From Sterolibacterium denitrificans (GTDB lineage: Bacteria > Pseudomonadota > Gammaproteobacteria > Burkholderiales > Rhodocyclaceae), in assembly GCF_900174485.1 (NCBI RefSeq), contig NZ_LT837803.1, positions 2,929,305 through 2,993,304 of the forward strand: a DNA stretch of 64,000 bases, read 5' to 3'. The notes below the pieces were generated by a model. That model was not told where the DNA came from and did no database searches. It was given only the letters and a program-made list of their open reading frames with translations. Positions 9,997-18,976 of this stretch are shown here, piece after piece. Position 1 is the first letter of the stretch. Every line of letters begins with the position of its first letter. Made by a program: the position numbers and the translations under genes.

Positions 9997-10051
9997 CAGG
10001 CTCAACCACAATTTGTTAAGATCATGAAATCATGAAACATGGACGGAATTG

Positions 10052-10276
10052 ATGTCTACAGGTGCTTCCGACAAAGTGGCCGATCAAGGTAGAAATGATG
10101 CCGAATCCAAGGATGTTTCCCTTCAGGTCATGGTGCCTGCGCATATCAAGCGGGAGGTGAGCTTGAAGGCAGCACAAGAGGGAACGACACAGAGAACCAT
10201 CATTCTGAGCGCTTTGAAAGCCGTCGGATTCATGGTGAAGGATGAAGAGCTCTGCGACAAACGGAAGATGCGCTGA
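10052..10276 (+). CDS. Small ribbon-helix-helix-like protein
   Basis: A 74-residue protein. The central part (VSLQVMVPAHIKREVSLKA, then TTQRTIILSALKAVGF) reads as one beta strand and two helices, the layout of MetJ/Arc/ParG-type DNA-binding proteins. The first 25 residues are polar and probably disordered. Its stop overlaps the start of the large GHKL ATPase gene (TGATG), so the two are translationally coupled. It is a plausible autorepressor or DNA-targeting subunit of the operon. The RHH call comes from pattern reading only. Confidence 0.55.
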   Translation: MSTGASDKVADQGRNDAESKDVSLQVMVPAHIKREVSLKAAQEGTTQRTIILSALKAVGFMVKDEELCDKRKMR

Positions 10277-12447
10277 TGGCAACAACCAGCAAACCCTCTG
10301 ATGATTCGCTCAAGCTGCCATTCCGGCCGCGTGCACGATTGCTGCAGCTCCTGGGTGATCAACTCATCGGCACCCCCCGCTTGGCGGTCTTTGAACTCGT
10401 CAAGAATGCATACGATGCAGATGCTGAAACCGTCACGGTGACGCTCAAGGGTCTTCGCACCGCGAACCCAACCATCGTCGTAGAAGATGATGGCGATGGC
10501 ATGGCACTTGCCACCATCAGGGATATCTGGCTCGTGCCTGCGCATGATCATCGTGAACTGCAGCGCAAAGCATTGAAAAGAACCCGGTTGAATCGCCTGC
10601 CCCTCGGAGAAAAGGGGCTGGGACGCTTTGCCGTGCATAAGCTGGGCGATCGCATTGAGCTGGTCACGCGAGCAAAGGGCCAGTCCGAGTGTGTTGTCCA
10701 TATTGACTGGTCCGCACTTATCGAGAAGCAATTCCTCTCTGAAGCTGTCGTCAACGTGCTGACCAGATCACCTGAAGTGTTCAAGGGTGCGAAGACTGGG
10801 ACCAAGCTGACTATCAGCAAGTTGCGTGAAGCGACATGGACCAGAGGCGAGGTGCGGCGCCTGCTTCGACAGATCACATCCATCGCATCACCTTTCACTG
10901 ATCGCTCGGATCGCTTTGAAACCGAATTGAAGGTTCCCGATCACCCGGATTGGGTGTCGGGAGTACCGGATGTTGATGTGCTGCTCAAGCGTGCGCCTTG
11001 GCACTTTCGATTCTCATTTGAAGATGGGCGACTTGAATGGTCGTACGAATTCAGGGGCGTTACCGGTATCAAGCTGGCACCCAGGAAAATCCCAGACAGA
11101 ACAGGAGCATTGCTGATCGCACAGGAGCGAGATACCGATGTTTATGGAACGGATCAGGGCACCAAGTCGGCAAAGCCGAAAAGGATAACGGCTGACGCTT
11201 CTCTCTCCGATGGCATCGGGACGGTGAAGGGCGAGTTCTATGTATTCGATCGCGATCACGACATCCTGACTAGGTTGGGAGACAGTCAACTTGTTCAGAA
11301 TTTTCTTGATGAAAGCGGTGGTGTTCGCGTCTACCGAGACAGTATCCGTGTCTATAACTATGGAGAGCCAGGCGATGATTGGCTTGGACTGGATCTTCGT
11401 CGTGTCAACACACCCACGCGAAATATCAGCCGGAACATCGTGGTAGGCGCGATTGATCTTTCGCTTGAGCAAAGCCATCAGCTCACCGAAAAGACTAACC
11501 GCGAGGGTTTTGTTGAAAACGACGCATATCGGCGGCTCAGGCAGATCGTTCTTGGCGCACTCGCAGTTCTTGAGGTCGAGCGCAAGATAGACAAGGACAA
11601 TATCCGCGCATTGACCGGAAAAGGTCACGATCCCGAAGCGGCAAACATTGCTCAGCCTCTTCAGGCTTTACGCGATGCTGCCAAGAAGCACCGCCTATCC
11701 AAAGAGCTCGATCCGCTGATCAACAAAGCGGAAAAAAACTACAACGAGATGCGTGACACGATGCTTCGAGCTGGACTATCCGGCATGGGGCTGGCCATCG
11801 TTTTTCATGAAATCGAACAAGGTGTTCGCGTCCTTCATGACGCCATAGAAGGGGGGCGGAGCCGTGAAGCTGTACAGGTGCAGGCGCGAGAACTGGTCCG
11901 CATCCTTGATGGGTTCAGCGAACTGCTGCGTAAAGGTGAGCAACGCCCAAACAGCATCAAACACCTGATCAAGCGAGCGAGGGATATCAACCGTGTCAGG
12001 TTCCGTAATCACGAAGTCAAATTCGTGTGCCCGGCTTTGGAAGACGGCGTTCCGGATATCGAAAGAAATTTCGCTTTCGGTCTGCTTCTTGGGGCGCTGA
12101 ACAACCTGCTCGATAACGCTTTCTACTGGCTGCAAGTACGTTGGCCGGATGGCCAGGGGAAATCTCCCCGAAAGTTGTATATCAATATCGAAAAAGATTT
12201 TGCCGAGGGGCCTGCGATCATCGTTGCGGACAATGGACCGGGGTTTCAGGATGACCCTGAGCGCTTGAGACGCCCCTTCTTCAGTCGCCGACCCGATGGC
12301 ATGGGAGTCGGTCTTTATTACACCAACATGGTCATGGAGCTGAATGGCGGCCGCTTGGTCTTCCCCGATGCTGACGAGGCCAATGTCCCTGATGGCTTTG
12401 ATGGGGCAGTGCTCGCACTTGTATTTGGGAAAGGGGGCAAGAATTGA
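10276..12447 (+). CDS. Double-GHKL ATPase: Hsp90/MutL-like N-domain plus histidine-kinase C-domain
   Basis: A 723-residue protein with two ATP-binding GHKL modules. The N-terminal module has ELVKNAYDADA (residues 40-50), VEDDGDGM (69-76) and LGEKGLGRFA (110-119), the pattern of Hsp90/MutL/MORC-type ATPases, followed by an S5-like stretch. The C-terminal module reads like a sensor kinase: a candidate phospho-histidine in FHEIEQ (near residue 511), an N-box NNLLDNAFYW (about 609-618), a G1 motif VADNGPGF (about 650) and a G2 motif GMGVGLYY. No membrane segment is seen. It overlaps the RHH gene and the receiver gene by 1-4 bp. MutL/MORC-like ATPases encoded beside Dcm and Vsr genes are known as parts of restriction-like systems; a kinase half feeding a receiver is less usual. 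Function in phage defence is inferred. Confidence 0.8.
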   Translation: MATTSKPSDDSLKLPFRPRARLLQLLGDQLIGTPRLAVFELVKNAYDADAETVTVTLKGLRTANPTIVVEDDGDGMALATIRDIWLVPAHDHRELQRKALKRTRLNRLPLGEKGLGRFAVHKLGDRIELVTRAKGQSECVVHIDWSALIEKQFLSEAVVNVLTRSPEVFKGAKTGTKLTISKLREATWTRGEVRRLLRQITSIASPFTDRSDRFETELKVPDHPDWVSGVPDVDVLLKRAPWHFRFSFEDGRLEWSYEFRGVTGIKLAPRKIPDRTGALLIAQERDTDVYGTDQGTKSAKPKRITADASLSDGIGTVKGEFYVFDRDHDILTRLGDSQLVQNFLDESGGVRVYRDSIRVYNYGEPGDDWLGLDLRRVNTPTRNISRNIVVGAIDLSLEQSHQLTEKTNREGFVENDAYRRLRQIVLGALAVLEVERKIDKDNIRALTGKGHDPEAANIAQPLQALRDAAKKHRLSKELDPLINKAEKNYNEMRDTMLRAGLSGMGLAIVFHEIEQGVRVLHDAIEGGRSREAVQVQARELVRILDGFSELLRKGEQRPNSIKHLIKRARDINRVRFRNHEVKFVCPALEDGVPDIERNFAFGLLLGALNNLLDNAFYWLQVRWPDGQGKSPRKLYINIEKDFAEGPAIIVADNGPGFQDDPERLRRPFFSRRPDGMGVGLYYTNMVMELNGGRLVFPDADEANVPDGFDGAVLALVFGKGGKN

Positions 12448-12788
12448 TCTTCTCGGCACCGCGTTTCGTCGTCGTGGACGACAGGGACCATCATCTTCTG
12501 GCCATCACCAGAACGTTCCAGCTTCTTGGCACTCCGTGCATGGGTATAAGGTACGACCCGGCTGAAGAATTGAAGCAGGATCATTTCAAAGGGGTTCGAT
12601 GCTTGTTCATGGATCTTCATCTTGTTGATGGTCAAGCGAGCACTGACCAGCGACGGCACTATGGTCTGATTGCATCAATTCTGGAGGACAACATCAGCAG
12701 GAATGGCGGCCCCTTCATTCTCTACAAGGGCTTCCCCGCGAAGGTCAAGGATGAAATTGCCGAGGGTGTTTCGTTGTCTTTCTCCTGA
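12444..12788 (+). pseudogene. Receiver-domain protein, 5' fragment (split by IS element)
   Basis: Translation starts at a TTG that overlaps the stop of the ATPase gene by 4 bp. The first 91 residues are a CheY-like receiver half: acidic pair DD (12-13), phosphoacceptor Asp57 in LFMDLHL, and beta-4 reaching GGPF. From about 12717 the sequence is that of the inserted element, so the last 23 residues before the stop at 12786-12788 are element-derived. The other half of the gene begins at about 14304. Joining the two at TTC gives GGPF-VVWTEHEH, a natural beta-4/alpha-4 transition, and keeps the frame. The intact protein would have been about 445 residues. Confidence 0.72.
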
Positions 12789-14303
12789 AGCGCGCAGCGC
12801 TTCACTGATGTAGATGTTGAATTGTTCGTGCCGTTGAATCTCGCCCGCAGGGCGCACACTGGCCGTATCGGTGTTGCTGCTCCGGTTTCGCAGGAACTGC
12901 GCATGCTGTGGGTGCAAGGTTCGCGACGGCGACACTACAAACGGTCATTGACGCGACTTTCTTGCCGCAGACCCTGATGAAAGACGCACGCCGGGGGCTC
13001 CATTCGTTAGTCGAGGATATCCTGCACGTAGGCAGACTCCTTGAATTAATCGAGCATTCCCCAGCGCAGGTCTTGAACCTGTTCCCATCAACGCAGCCAT
13101 CCCACGTCACTTGGCACAACACCTTCAGCCATCGATCCCGGCGGGCACTATGCCCCCGCCGCAGCCTCCTGGCCGTACAACCGGAAATCGTCCCCGCGCC
13201 GCAATACCGCCCAGGCCAACCGCGCGTTCTTCGCCGCCATCGCCACCACGGCCTTCCAGTAACCACGCCGCCCTTCCACATCCCTCGTCCAGCGGCTGAT
13301 GGCGTCTTCCTTCTTCCTGCCACTTTGCAGGACGGAACGGGCGCCCAGGATCAGCAAGGTACGCAGGTAACGATCCCCGGCCTTGGTGATCCTGCCAAGC
13401 CGTTGCTTGCCTCCGGAACTGTATTGCCCCGGCACCATCCCCAGCCAGGCGGCGAACTGCCGCCCGCTGGCGAAATCATGACCATTGCCCACCGTGGCCA
13501 CCAAGGCGCTGGCCGTGGTCGGGCCGATGCCGGACAGTTGCATCAGGCGCCGGGCATCGGCGTTGGCCTTGGCGCACCCGGCGATATGCCGGTCGTATTC
13601 CGCAATACGCGCGTCCAGCCGTTCCAGGTCGGTGATCGCATCGGCGACGACGATGTTGCAGGAGCCGGGCAGGTCTTCGAGCAGATGGACCAGTTCGCGG
13701 CGCACGGTGTCGGCCTTTTGCGCCAGCACGATGCCGATCTCCGCAAGCAGGCCGCGCACGCGGTTGATGAGCGCCGTGCGCTGCTCGACGTAGCCTTGCC
13801 GGGCACGATGCAGGAACAGTTCGCTTTGCTGCTCGATGGTTTTTACGGGCACAAAGCGCATGGCCGGACGTGCCACCGCTTCGCAGATCGCCGCCGCGTC
13901 GGCGGCATCGTTCTTGCCGCGCTTGCCGGACATGCGATACGGCGCGACAAACTTTGGCGCGATCAGCCGCACATCATGGCCTTGCCGAGTCATCTCACGT
14001 GCCCAGTGGTGCGCACCGGAACAGGCTTCCATGCCAATCAGGCACGGCGCCAGACTGGCGGTCACCTCCAGCAGCTTGACCCGTTTCACCGCCGGACGTT
14101 GCAATACCACCTTGCCGGCGCCATCCACGCCGTGCAGTGCGAATATGTTCTTGGCAAGATCAATGCCGAGCGTTACGATTTCCATGATTTCCTCTCCCGA
14201 GTCGAGTTGATGAGCGTTGTCAGAAACCCCATCTTGGCACTTCGTTGCCGTTCCCGTGCATTTCCCGCACGGCCGGCTCGGGACGGGGAAGTCCCTTTCA
14301 TTC
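12717..14303 (-). mobile_element. IS1111-type (IS110 family) insertion sequence inside the receiver gene
   Basis: The element contains one transposase gene on the minus strand. Near its ends are subterminal inverted repeats: AAGGGCTTCCCCG at 12726-12738 and its near reverse complement CGGGGAAGTCCCTT at 14284-14297 (one-base indel). The right repeat stops 3 bp before the proposed border and the left one begins 9 bp inside. Removing 1,587 bp between the TTC at 12714-12716 and the TTC at 14301-14303 restores one reading frame through the receiver gene. About 430 bp lie downstream of the transposase stop, the side where IS1111-group elements carry their noncoding guide RNA. Borders are inferred and could shift by a few bases. 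Confidence 0.72.
13148..14185 (-). CDS. IS110-family (IS1111 group) transposase
   Basis: A 345-residue transposase starting MEIVTLGIDLAKNIFALHG after GAGAGGAAATC. The N-terminal RuvC-like DEDD domain shows GIDLAKN, IGMEACSGAHHWA and GKRGKNDAADA. The C-terminal Tnp20 domain shows GIGPTTASALVA and the serine-containing GQYSSGGKQRLGRITKAGD. Length matches complete family members and no frameshift is seen, so it may be active. IS110-family enzymes insert DNA by an RNA-guided, strand-exchange-like reaction without classical terminal repeats. It is on the strand opposite to the gene it interrupts. Confidence 0.93.
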   Translation of the reverse strand: MEIVTLGIDLAKNIFALHGVDGAGKVVLQRPAVKRVKLLEVTASLAPCLIGMEACSGAHHWAREMTRQGHDVRLIAPKFVAPYRMSGKRGKNDAADAAAICEAVARPAMRFVPVKTIEQQSELFLHRARQGYVEQRTALINRVRGLLAEIGIVLAQKADTVRRELVHLLEDLPGSCNIVVADAITDLERLDARIAEYDRHIAGCAKANADARRLMQLSGIGPTTASALVATVGNGHDFASGRQFAAWLGMVPGQYSSGGKQRLGRITKAGDRYLRTLLILGARSVLQSGRKKEDAISRWTRDVEGRRGYWKAVVAMAAKNARLAWAVLRRGDDFRLYGQEAAAGA

Positions 14304-15368
14304 GTTGTATGGACGGAACATGAGCACCTCAGTGCAGAACTTCGGGATTATCTCGATCAGAACATAGACGCCGAGAAACCCTATGCGAGGCCACTTGCCG
14401 TTCTCAGTCTCGCAAAGGAGAAGTTCATCAATGTCGGGGATGGAGACATCGCCAATCCGGAAGAGTTGAAACAGGCAGTCCACGACGCAGTTGTCGCGAA
14501 TCCGCAGATTGCAGCATTACTTGGATGGGAAGCGGATGTGTTGCTCGCTGCAGGAGATACGCTCGCCGAATTGCTTAAGCTCGTTCCTGCTCAGGAGCGG
14601 GTTAGTGCTTCCTTCCCCGGGGCGCTCGACACCATTCTCAGTCGTCTTGCGCGCGAGGCAGTGGGCCGCCCCAATGTCGAGGTCAATCACCGCACTGCCA
14701 TCACGACCGCGTTGGCTCCCATTCTCGCCGACCGAGTGCTGAATCAGGAGGTGTCTCCAGAAACCGCCGAACTCTGGAAGAAGGCTGTCACGCGGCACAA
14801 CGACGATTCCCTCAAGGATGCATCAAACCAGGAGGCCGGATGTGTCAATCGGATGCTGCATGTGGCGGTTCCTGGCTCGGAAACCATTCTGGCGACAGAT
14901 TGGGGTGCTGTTGTCGAGTTGAGCGAAGACATCTGGAATTCGGACGAGCAACTGCGTCAAGTGTTCGATGGTACTCGTATTGAACTTCTTGAAGAGGAGT
15001 TCAAGATCAAGGCTGCCGATCATGACAAATGTCGACCTTATTTGGTTAGGGTCGGAGCCGCTTGTGATTATGCTCAGAAGCGGCGAGGCCCTTTAACTTA
15101 TCTTCTGGGGCTTGAGATTCCCACCGACTTGAAGCGTAGTGCTTCAGCACCTGCGGCAGAGTGGAAGTCTCCGGCTCTCGTGTTGGATGGAACGCCATCT
15201 CCATTCCGTTTGCATGTGAACGTGCGATTTTCCTTGAGCCGCCCTGCAAGTGCCTGCGAGGCTTGGAAGATCAGATACCGTCTCCGCGAACAGTTGCTGA
15301 TGCTCCTTCTTTCGCACTCCAATGGGTATACGTCCCGGCCGGGGATCGTACAGTTGCCGTCCAAATGA
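14217..15368 (+). pseudogene. Receiver-domain protein, 3' fragment with unknown effector domain
   Basis: The frame can be read from a TTG at 14217, but the first 29 codons probably belong to the IS end; native sequence resumes at VVWTEHEHLSAELRDYLDQ (about 14304). This supplies beta-4 to alpha-5 of the receiver, with the conserved lysine near beta-5 in PLAVLSLAKEK. About 300 further residues follow that I do not recognise; they are mostly helical, with no nuclease or HTH motif that I can see. In the intact protein this would be the output domain controlled by phosphorylation. The 3' end overlaps the vsr start by 4 bp. Translation of the fragment alone from an internal start is possible. Confidence 0.68.
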
Positions 15369-15823
15369 TAGCGCTGCCCATGGACATTTTTTCGCCAGAT
15401 CAACGATCCAGGCTGATGTCTCGTATCAGAGGCAAGGATACGAAGCCGGAACTATTGGTCCGACGAGCAGTGCATGCTCTCGGTTTTCGCTTCCGGCTGC
15501 ATCGTCGCGACCTACCTGGGAGTCCGGACTTGGTGTTTCCATCTCGGCACAAAGTCATCTTTGTTCATGGGTGTTACTGGCATCGGCATCCGGGCTGCCA
15601 ATACGCCTACACACCGAAATCGAACATGGCGTTCTGGCAGTTGAAGTTCGACGCCAACGTCACCAGAGATCGGCTGGCCCTCAGCACGCTTGAATCTCTC
15701 GGATGGGGCGTTCTGGTGATCTGGGAGTGTGAGACGCATGACGCAGAAGCCTTGCGTGCTCGGTTGATCGAGTTCTTGAGGGGAGATGAAGCATCGGAAG
15801 AGGGTAGCCATGGAAAACAATGA
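15365..15823 (+). CDS. vsr: Very-short-patch (Vsr) endonuclease
   Basis: About 152 residues from the ATG overlapping the previous stop (ATGA); a second ATG at 15380 gives MDIFSPDQRSRLMSRIRG, which matches usual Vsr N-termini. Recognisable features are SRIRGKDTKPELLVRR, the catalytic aspartate in GSPDLVFP, FVHGCYWHRHPGC with zinc-binding and catalytic residues, and WGVLVIWECE. Vsr nicks 5' of T in T:G mismatches left by deamination of 5-methylcytosine and lies beside dcm-type genes. In operons with GHKL ATPases, Vsr-fold nucleases have been proposed to act as restriction nucleases, which is possible here since no classical restriction enzyme follows. Confidence 0.93.
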   Translation: MIALPMDIFSPDQRSRLMSRIRGKDTKPELLVRRAVHALGFRFRLHRRDLPGSPDLVFPSRHKVIFVHGCYWHRHPGCQYAYTPKSNMAFWQLKFDANVTRDRLALSTLESLGWGVLVIWECETHDAEALRARLIEFLRGDEASEEGSHGKQ

Positions 15824-17291
15824 ACACTTGGCAAAGCGTAAGCTCGAAAGACTGGCGTCCGGGGCCGCCCCGAAAGTACTCGAACTATGTTCGGGTTGCG
15901 GTGGACTGTCGCTGGGCTTGAAGACTGCAGGCTTCGAGCTTGCAGCTCATGTAGAGAGCAACGATGAGGCAAATGCCACATACGCACTGAATTTCGCTCC
16001 GGAGAATCCTGCGCAGGCGAAGCAGTGGGCTATCTCCCGTGACATGGTGGCTCAATCAATGAGTGATCTCATCACAGATTTCGGATTGACCGGAGGGCCA
16101 CGCGAAGCTTTCGATGTCCTGGCGGCAGGACTGCCATGTCAGGCGTTTGCCCGTATCGGAAGATCCAAACTTCGATCTGTGACGGGAGATGAGGATGCAT
16201 TCAAGAACGATCCCCGCGCATCCCTTTATCGCCGCTTTCTGGAAATTGTGGACGAAACCCGACCTCTGGTCATTCTGGTTGAGAATGTTCCGGACATCAT
16301 GAATTTTGGCGGTCACAATGTACCTGAAGAGATCGCAGAAGGGCTCCGGGTTCGTGGTTATGTTACTCGTTATACACTGCTTAATGCGGCGTTCTATGGC
16401 GTTCCTCAGCTTAGGGAAAGGCTCTTTCTTATTGCTGTTGACGTCACCCTTGATGTGATTCCGGAATTCCCTTCGCCGACCCACTTCATGGAATTGCCGC
16501 GTGGCTATGAAAGCAGCCGTGCTGTAGCTCTTAAACACGTCAAGGATGCGGGTTCGCACTTCTCCCCCATCCCTTCCCCTGCAAGCAAGTTGCCTTCTTC
16601 GATAAGCACCGAATTGGCCTTGGCTGACCTTCCCTTCATTTCCGATCATCTGAGGGATACGACGATCATCAGAAAGCGGAAGGTCGCAGACAAGTTGCCG
16701 TATCGTGAAGGCAGCACACCATCCGCGTACGCCCGCCTGATGCGCGATTGGCCCGGGTTCTCTGCTTCCGATAACGTGAGCGGCAATGTCGTGCGCCTGA
16801 CCACACGTGACTTTCCGATCTTTGGTCGCATGCCCCGTGGAGCAGACTATCCTGTTGCACTGCGCATTGCGCAGCAACTTCTGGAAGAAAAGCTACAGCA
16901 GGAACATTTGCCGCCACGGCTAGGGACTATTCGTTACCGGGCTCTGGAGAAGGCAACGATTCCTCCTTATGACGCAAGCAAGTTTCCCAACAAGTGGTGG
17001 AAGCTTGATCCGGATGCTCCCTCTAGAACCCTGACAGCTCATCTTGGAAAGGACACGTATTCGCACATCCACTATGACGGACGCCAGAAACGCATGATCT
17101 CCGTCCGCGAGGCAGCACGACTTCAGTCGTTTCCCGATGGATTCGAGTTTGCTGGAGCCATGAATGCGTCTTTCCGTCAAATTGGCAATGCGGTTCCTCC
17201 GATGCTTGCACTCGCTGTCAGCAAGGCACTTATGGAGACTATTGAGCAGGCGATTGCAGGACGGGATTCCTCCAACCGTCGAGTAGCATGA
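15810..17291 (+). CDS. DNA (cytosine-5-)methyltransferase
   Basis: A 493-residue protein. The ATG at 15810 follows a GAGGG ribosome site and overlaps vsr by 14 bp; an ATG at 15786 is an alternative. Ordered C5-methyltransferase motifs are visible: I (LELCSGCGGLSLGL), IV with the catalytic Cys (GLPCQAFARIG), VI (VENVPDIM), VIII (PQLRERLFLI), and IX-X (ARLQSFPDGFEF and QIGNAVPPMLA). About 200 residues separate motifs VIII and IX, room for a large target-recognition domain. It methylates cytosine in duplex DNA; the target is unknown. As last gene of the operon it would mark self DNA for the associated nuclease system. Confidence 0.94.
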   Translation: MENNEHLAKRKLERLASGAAPKVLELCSGCGGLSLGLKTAGFELAAHVESNDEANATYALNFAPENPAQAKQWAISRDMVAQSMSDLITDFGLTGGPREAFDVLAAGLPCQAFARIGRSKLRSVTGDEDAFKNDPRASLYRRFLEIVDETRPLVILVENVPDIMNFGGHNVPEEIAEGLRVRGYVTRYTLLNAAFYGVPQLRERLFLIAVDVTLDVIPEFPSPTHFMELPRGYESSRAVALKHVKDAGSHFSPIPSPASKLPSSISTELALADLPFISDHLRDTTIIRKRKVADKLPYREGSTPSAYARLMRDWPGFSASDNVSGNVVRLTTRDFPIFGRMPRGADYPVALRIAQQLLEEKLQQEHLPPRLGTIRYRALEKATIPPYDASKFPNKWWKLDPDAPSRTLTAHLGKDTYSHIHYDGRQKRMISVREAARLQSFPDGFEFAGAMNASFRQIGNAVPPMLALAVSKALMETIEQAIAGRDSSNRRVA

Positions 17292-18067
17292 TTTCGCTCT
17301 GACTGTGCCGCTAGAGCTATCGCGAAACATAGGCATGCAGCTGTAGTAGCGCATCTTGCCAATACTGCGTCCCGGCGTGCCGCCGTCGGATTCGCGGGCT
17401 GCGCCAGCACTTCATGCCGAATCGCGGTCATTCGGCTTTGCCCCATGACACCTCCGGCCCGGCTTGCAGCTTTGTCCACCTAGAAACGGGCAAACTGTTC
17501 CTGTTGAGCGTGATGAATCTGACATCGTTCGACAGCCGGTATTTCAGGCCGGCCAGCGCATCACGTGATCTGCGTTGCACGGCGGGTGCGGCTGGAGTCC
17601 CACCCATGATGGCAGCCGACTCGCTGCACGTTGCCATGCATCTTCTCGTGCCATCGGGCGTGCCGACCCAGTGGTTTTCCGCCTGTCATCGCGCGTGCAG
17701 TGCGAGCGCATCCGCGCCGCACTTCACGCTGCCTTCCCATGTGCAGGTGTCTTACCTCGAACGCGTTCGGCCTATGGCTGTCACGGCATTTGCCGGCGCT
17801 CTGCCTGCTCGCGCAGCAGCGCCGCCGGGCCGCCGATGCCCGGAGCGCCAGCGAGGGAAAAAGGCGGAAGGCAAGACAAAAGGACGCGGCACCGGGCCAC
17901 GTCGAAAGCCTGTCTGCACATGGAGGAAGCACGGCACCCCGTGTAGATGGCATCGTGCCTTTGAAATGCGTTAAGCCGCATGGATGCTGGCTTGGTCGCG
18001 TACCAGCTACGCGGCAGCACGCCACACAACGCCAGGGCTGCATAGCGTCTAATGGCGTAAATAGGCG
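17292..18067. other. 776-bp intergenic region, no convincing gene
   Basis: Several frames are open for over 150 codons on both strands, but codon choice is poor, none has a ribosome site, and no translation resembles a family I know. It includes one arm of the inverted repeat at 17837-17876. It probably marks the end of the defence operon and degenerate mobile-element DNA. Confidence 0.5.
17837..17876 (+). repeat. Left arm of a 40-bp imperfect inverted repeat
   Basis: Reads GCCCGGAGCG, then AGCGAGGG, then AAGGCGGAAGGCAAGA. The reverse complement of 20731-20769 gives the same blocks with a few substitutions. Weaker similarity continues for roughly 50 bp beyond (including CAGTCTGCAC-like sequence). 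Confidence 0.65.
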
Positions 18068-18964
18068 TCAGGAGCGAGGGGTAGATGGCGCGGCAACGGC
18101 GCGCGCGATGAACCGAGCCAGCGGCCCGGAGGCGGCCTTGTCGGGCCGCAGCAGGTAGGTCTTCAACCGGGGAGACGGCCCTGCCAGTGGGCGACTGGTC
18201 ACATCGGCAGTTCGGCAGGCAGCGACTTGCAAAGCTCCGACCAGCGCCAATGCGTAGCCGGCCGAAACCAGGGTCAGCATCAGGTCGAGTGAGGCGACCT
18301 CCTCGGCCACCAACGGTTCGATGTCAACGGCACGAAGGACGCGCGCAATCTGGCGGCAGTAGCCCTCGCAGATGTGCGAGTCGCACAGCACCAGCGGATA
18401 GCGCAGCACTTCCTCCAACGGGATGCGCTTGTGGGTCAGCAAGGGATGGCGCGCGGGAACAGCCACTACCAGCGGATCGCTCCATGCCAGTTCCGCTAGC
18501 AGGCCATCTCCCACCTCGTCGGACTGGGCGAAACCCACGTCGTACAGGTCATCGTGCAGCCCCTTGATCTGCTGCGATAGCGGCACTTCGACCAGATGGA
18601 TATCGACTTCGGGGTCATCCTCGCGGCACTGCATCAGGAAGGCGCTCAGGCGCGGCGGCGTGATACCGTCTGAAAGCGCGACACGCAATTGGCCATCATA
18701 GCCAGCAGCGACGGCCTTCACGCTCTCGCGGGCCTGCTGCAAAGCGGTGAAGATGCGTGGGACATGCTCCAGAAACATCTGCCCAGCGCGGGACAGGCGA
18801 GTGCTACGCGAGTTGCGGATGAATAGGCGCGTGCCAAGGTCTTCCTCCAGTTCCTTGATAGCGCGCGACAGCGGCGATTGCTCGATGTGCAACCGTTCAG
18901 CAGCGCGGGCGAAATGGAGTTCTTCAGCTACGGCAATAAAGCAGCGTAAATGTCGAAATTCCAT
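18068..18964 (-). CDS. LysR-family transcriptional regulator
   Basis: A 298-residue protein of normal LysR length. The N-terminal winged helix-turn-helix is clear (MEFRHLRCFIAVAEELHFA, AAERLHIEQSPLSRAI, DLGTRLFIRNSRS). A two-lobed substrate-binding domain follows from about residue 90. LysR regulators usually control a neighbouring operon in response to a small molecule. It is on the same strand as, and 12 bp downstream of, the SDR gene, so it may be the last gene of the NTF2-SDR-LysR unit, not a divergent regulator. The inducer is unknown. Confidence 0.92.
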   Translation of the reverse strand: MEFRHLRCFIAVAEELHFARAAERLHIEQSPLSRAIKELEEDLGTRLFIRNSRSTRLSRAGQMFLEHVPRIFTALQQARESVKAVAAGYDGQLRVALSDGITPPRLSAFLMQCREDDPEVDIHLVEVPLSQQIKGLHDDLYDVGFAQSDEVGDGLLAELAWSDPLVVAVPARHPLLTHKRIPLEEVLRYPLVLCDSHICEGYCRQIARVLRAVDIEPLVAEEVASLDLMLTLVSAGYALALVGALQVAACRTADVTSRPLAGPSPRLKTYLLRPDKAASGPLARFIARAVAAPSTPRS

Positions 18965-18976
18965 TGGCAGCCACTT

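Noticed and set aside
13110..14240. Alternative IS borders at an 8-bp direct repeat CTTGGCAC (13110-13117 and 14233-14240) that also gives an in-frame join.
   Set aside because: The element would be only about 1.1 kb with almost no noncoding end for a guide RNA, the receiver would not be rejoined, and the subterminal inverted repeats would lie outside it. An 8-bp match is not unlikely by chance.
17414..18158. Overlapping open frames after the methyltransferase gene.
   Set aside because: Arg/Ala/Ser-rich translations, no ribosome sites and no family resemblance.
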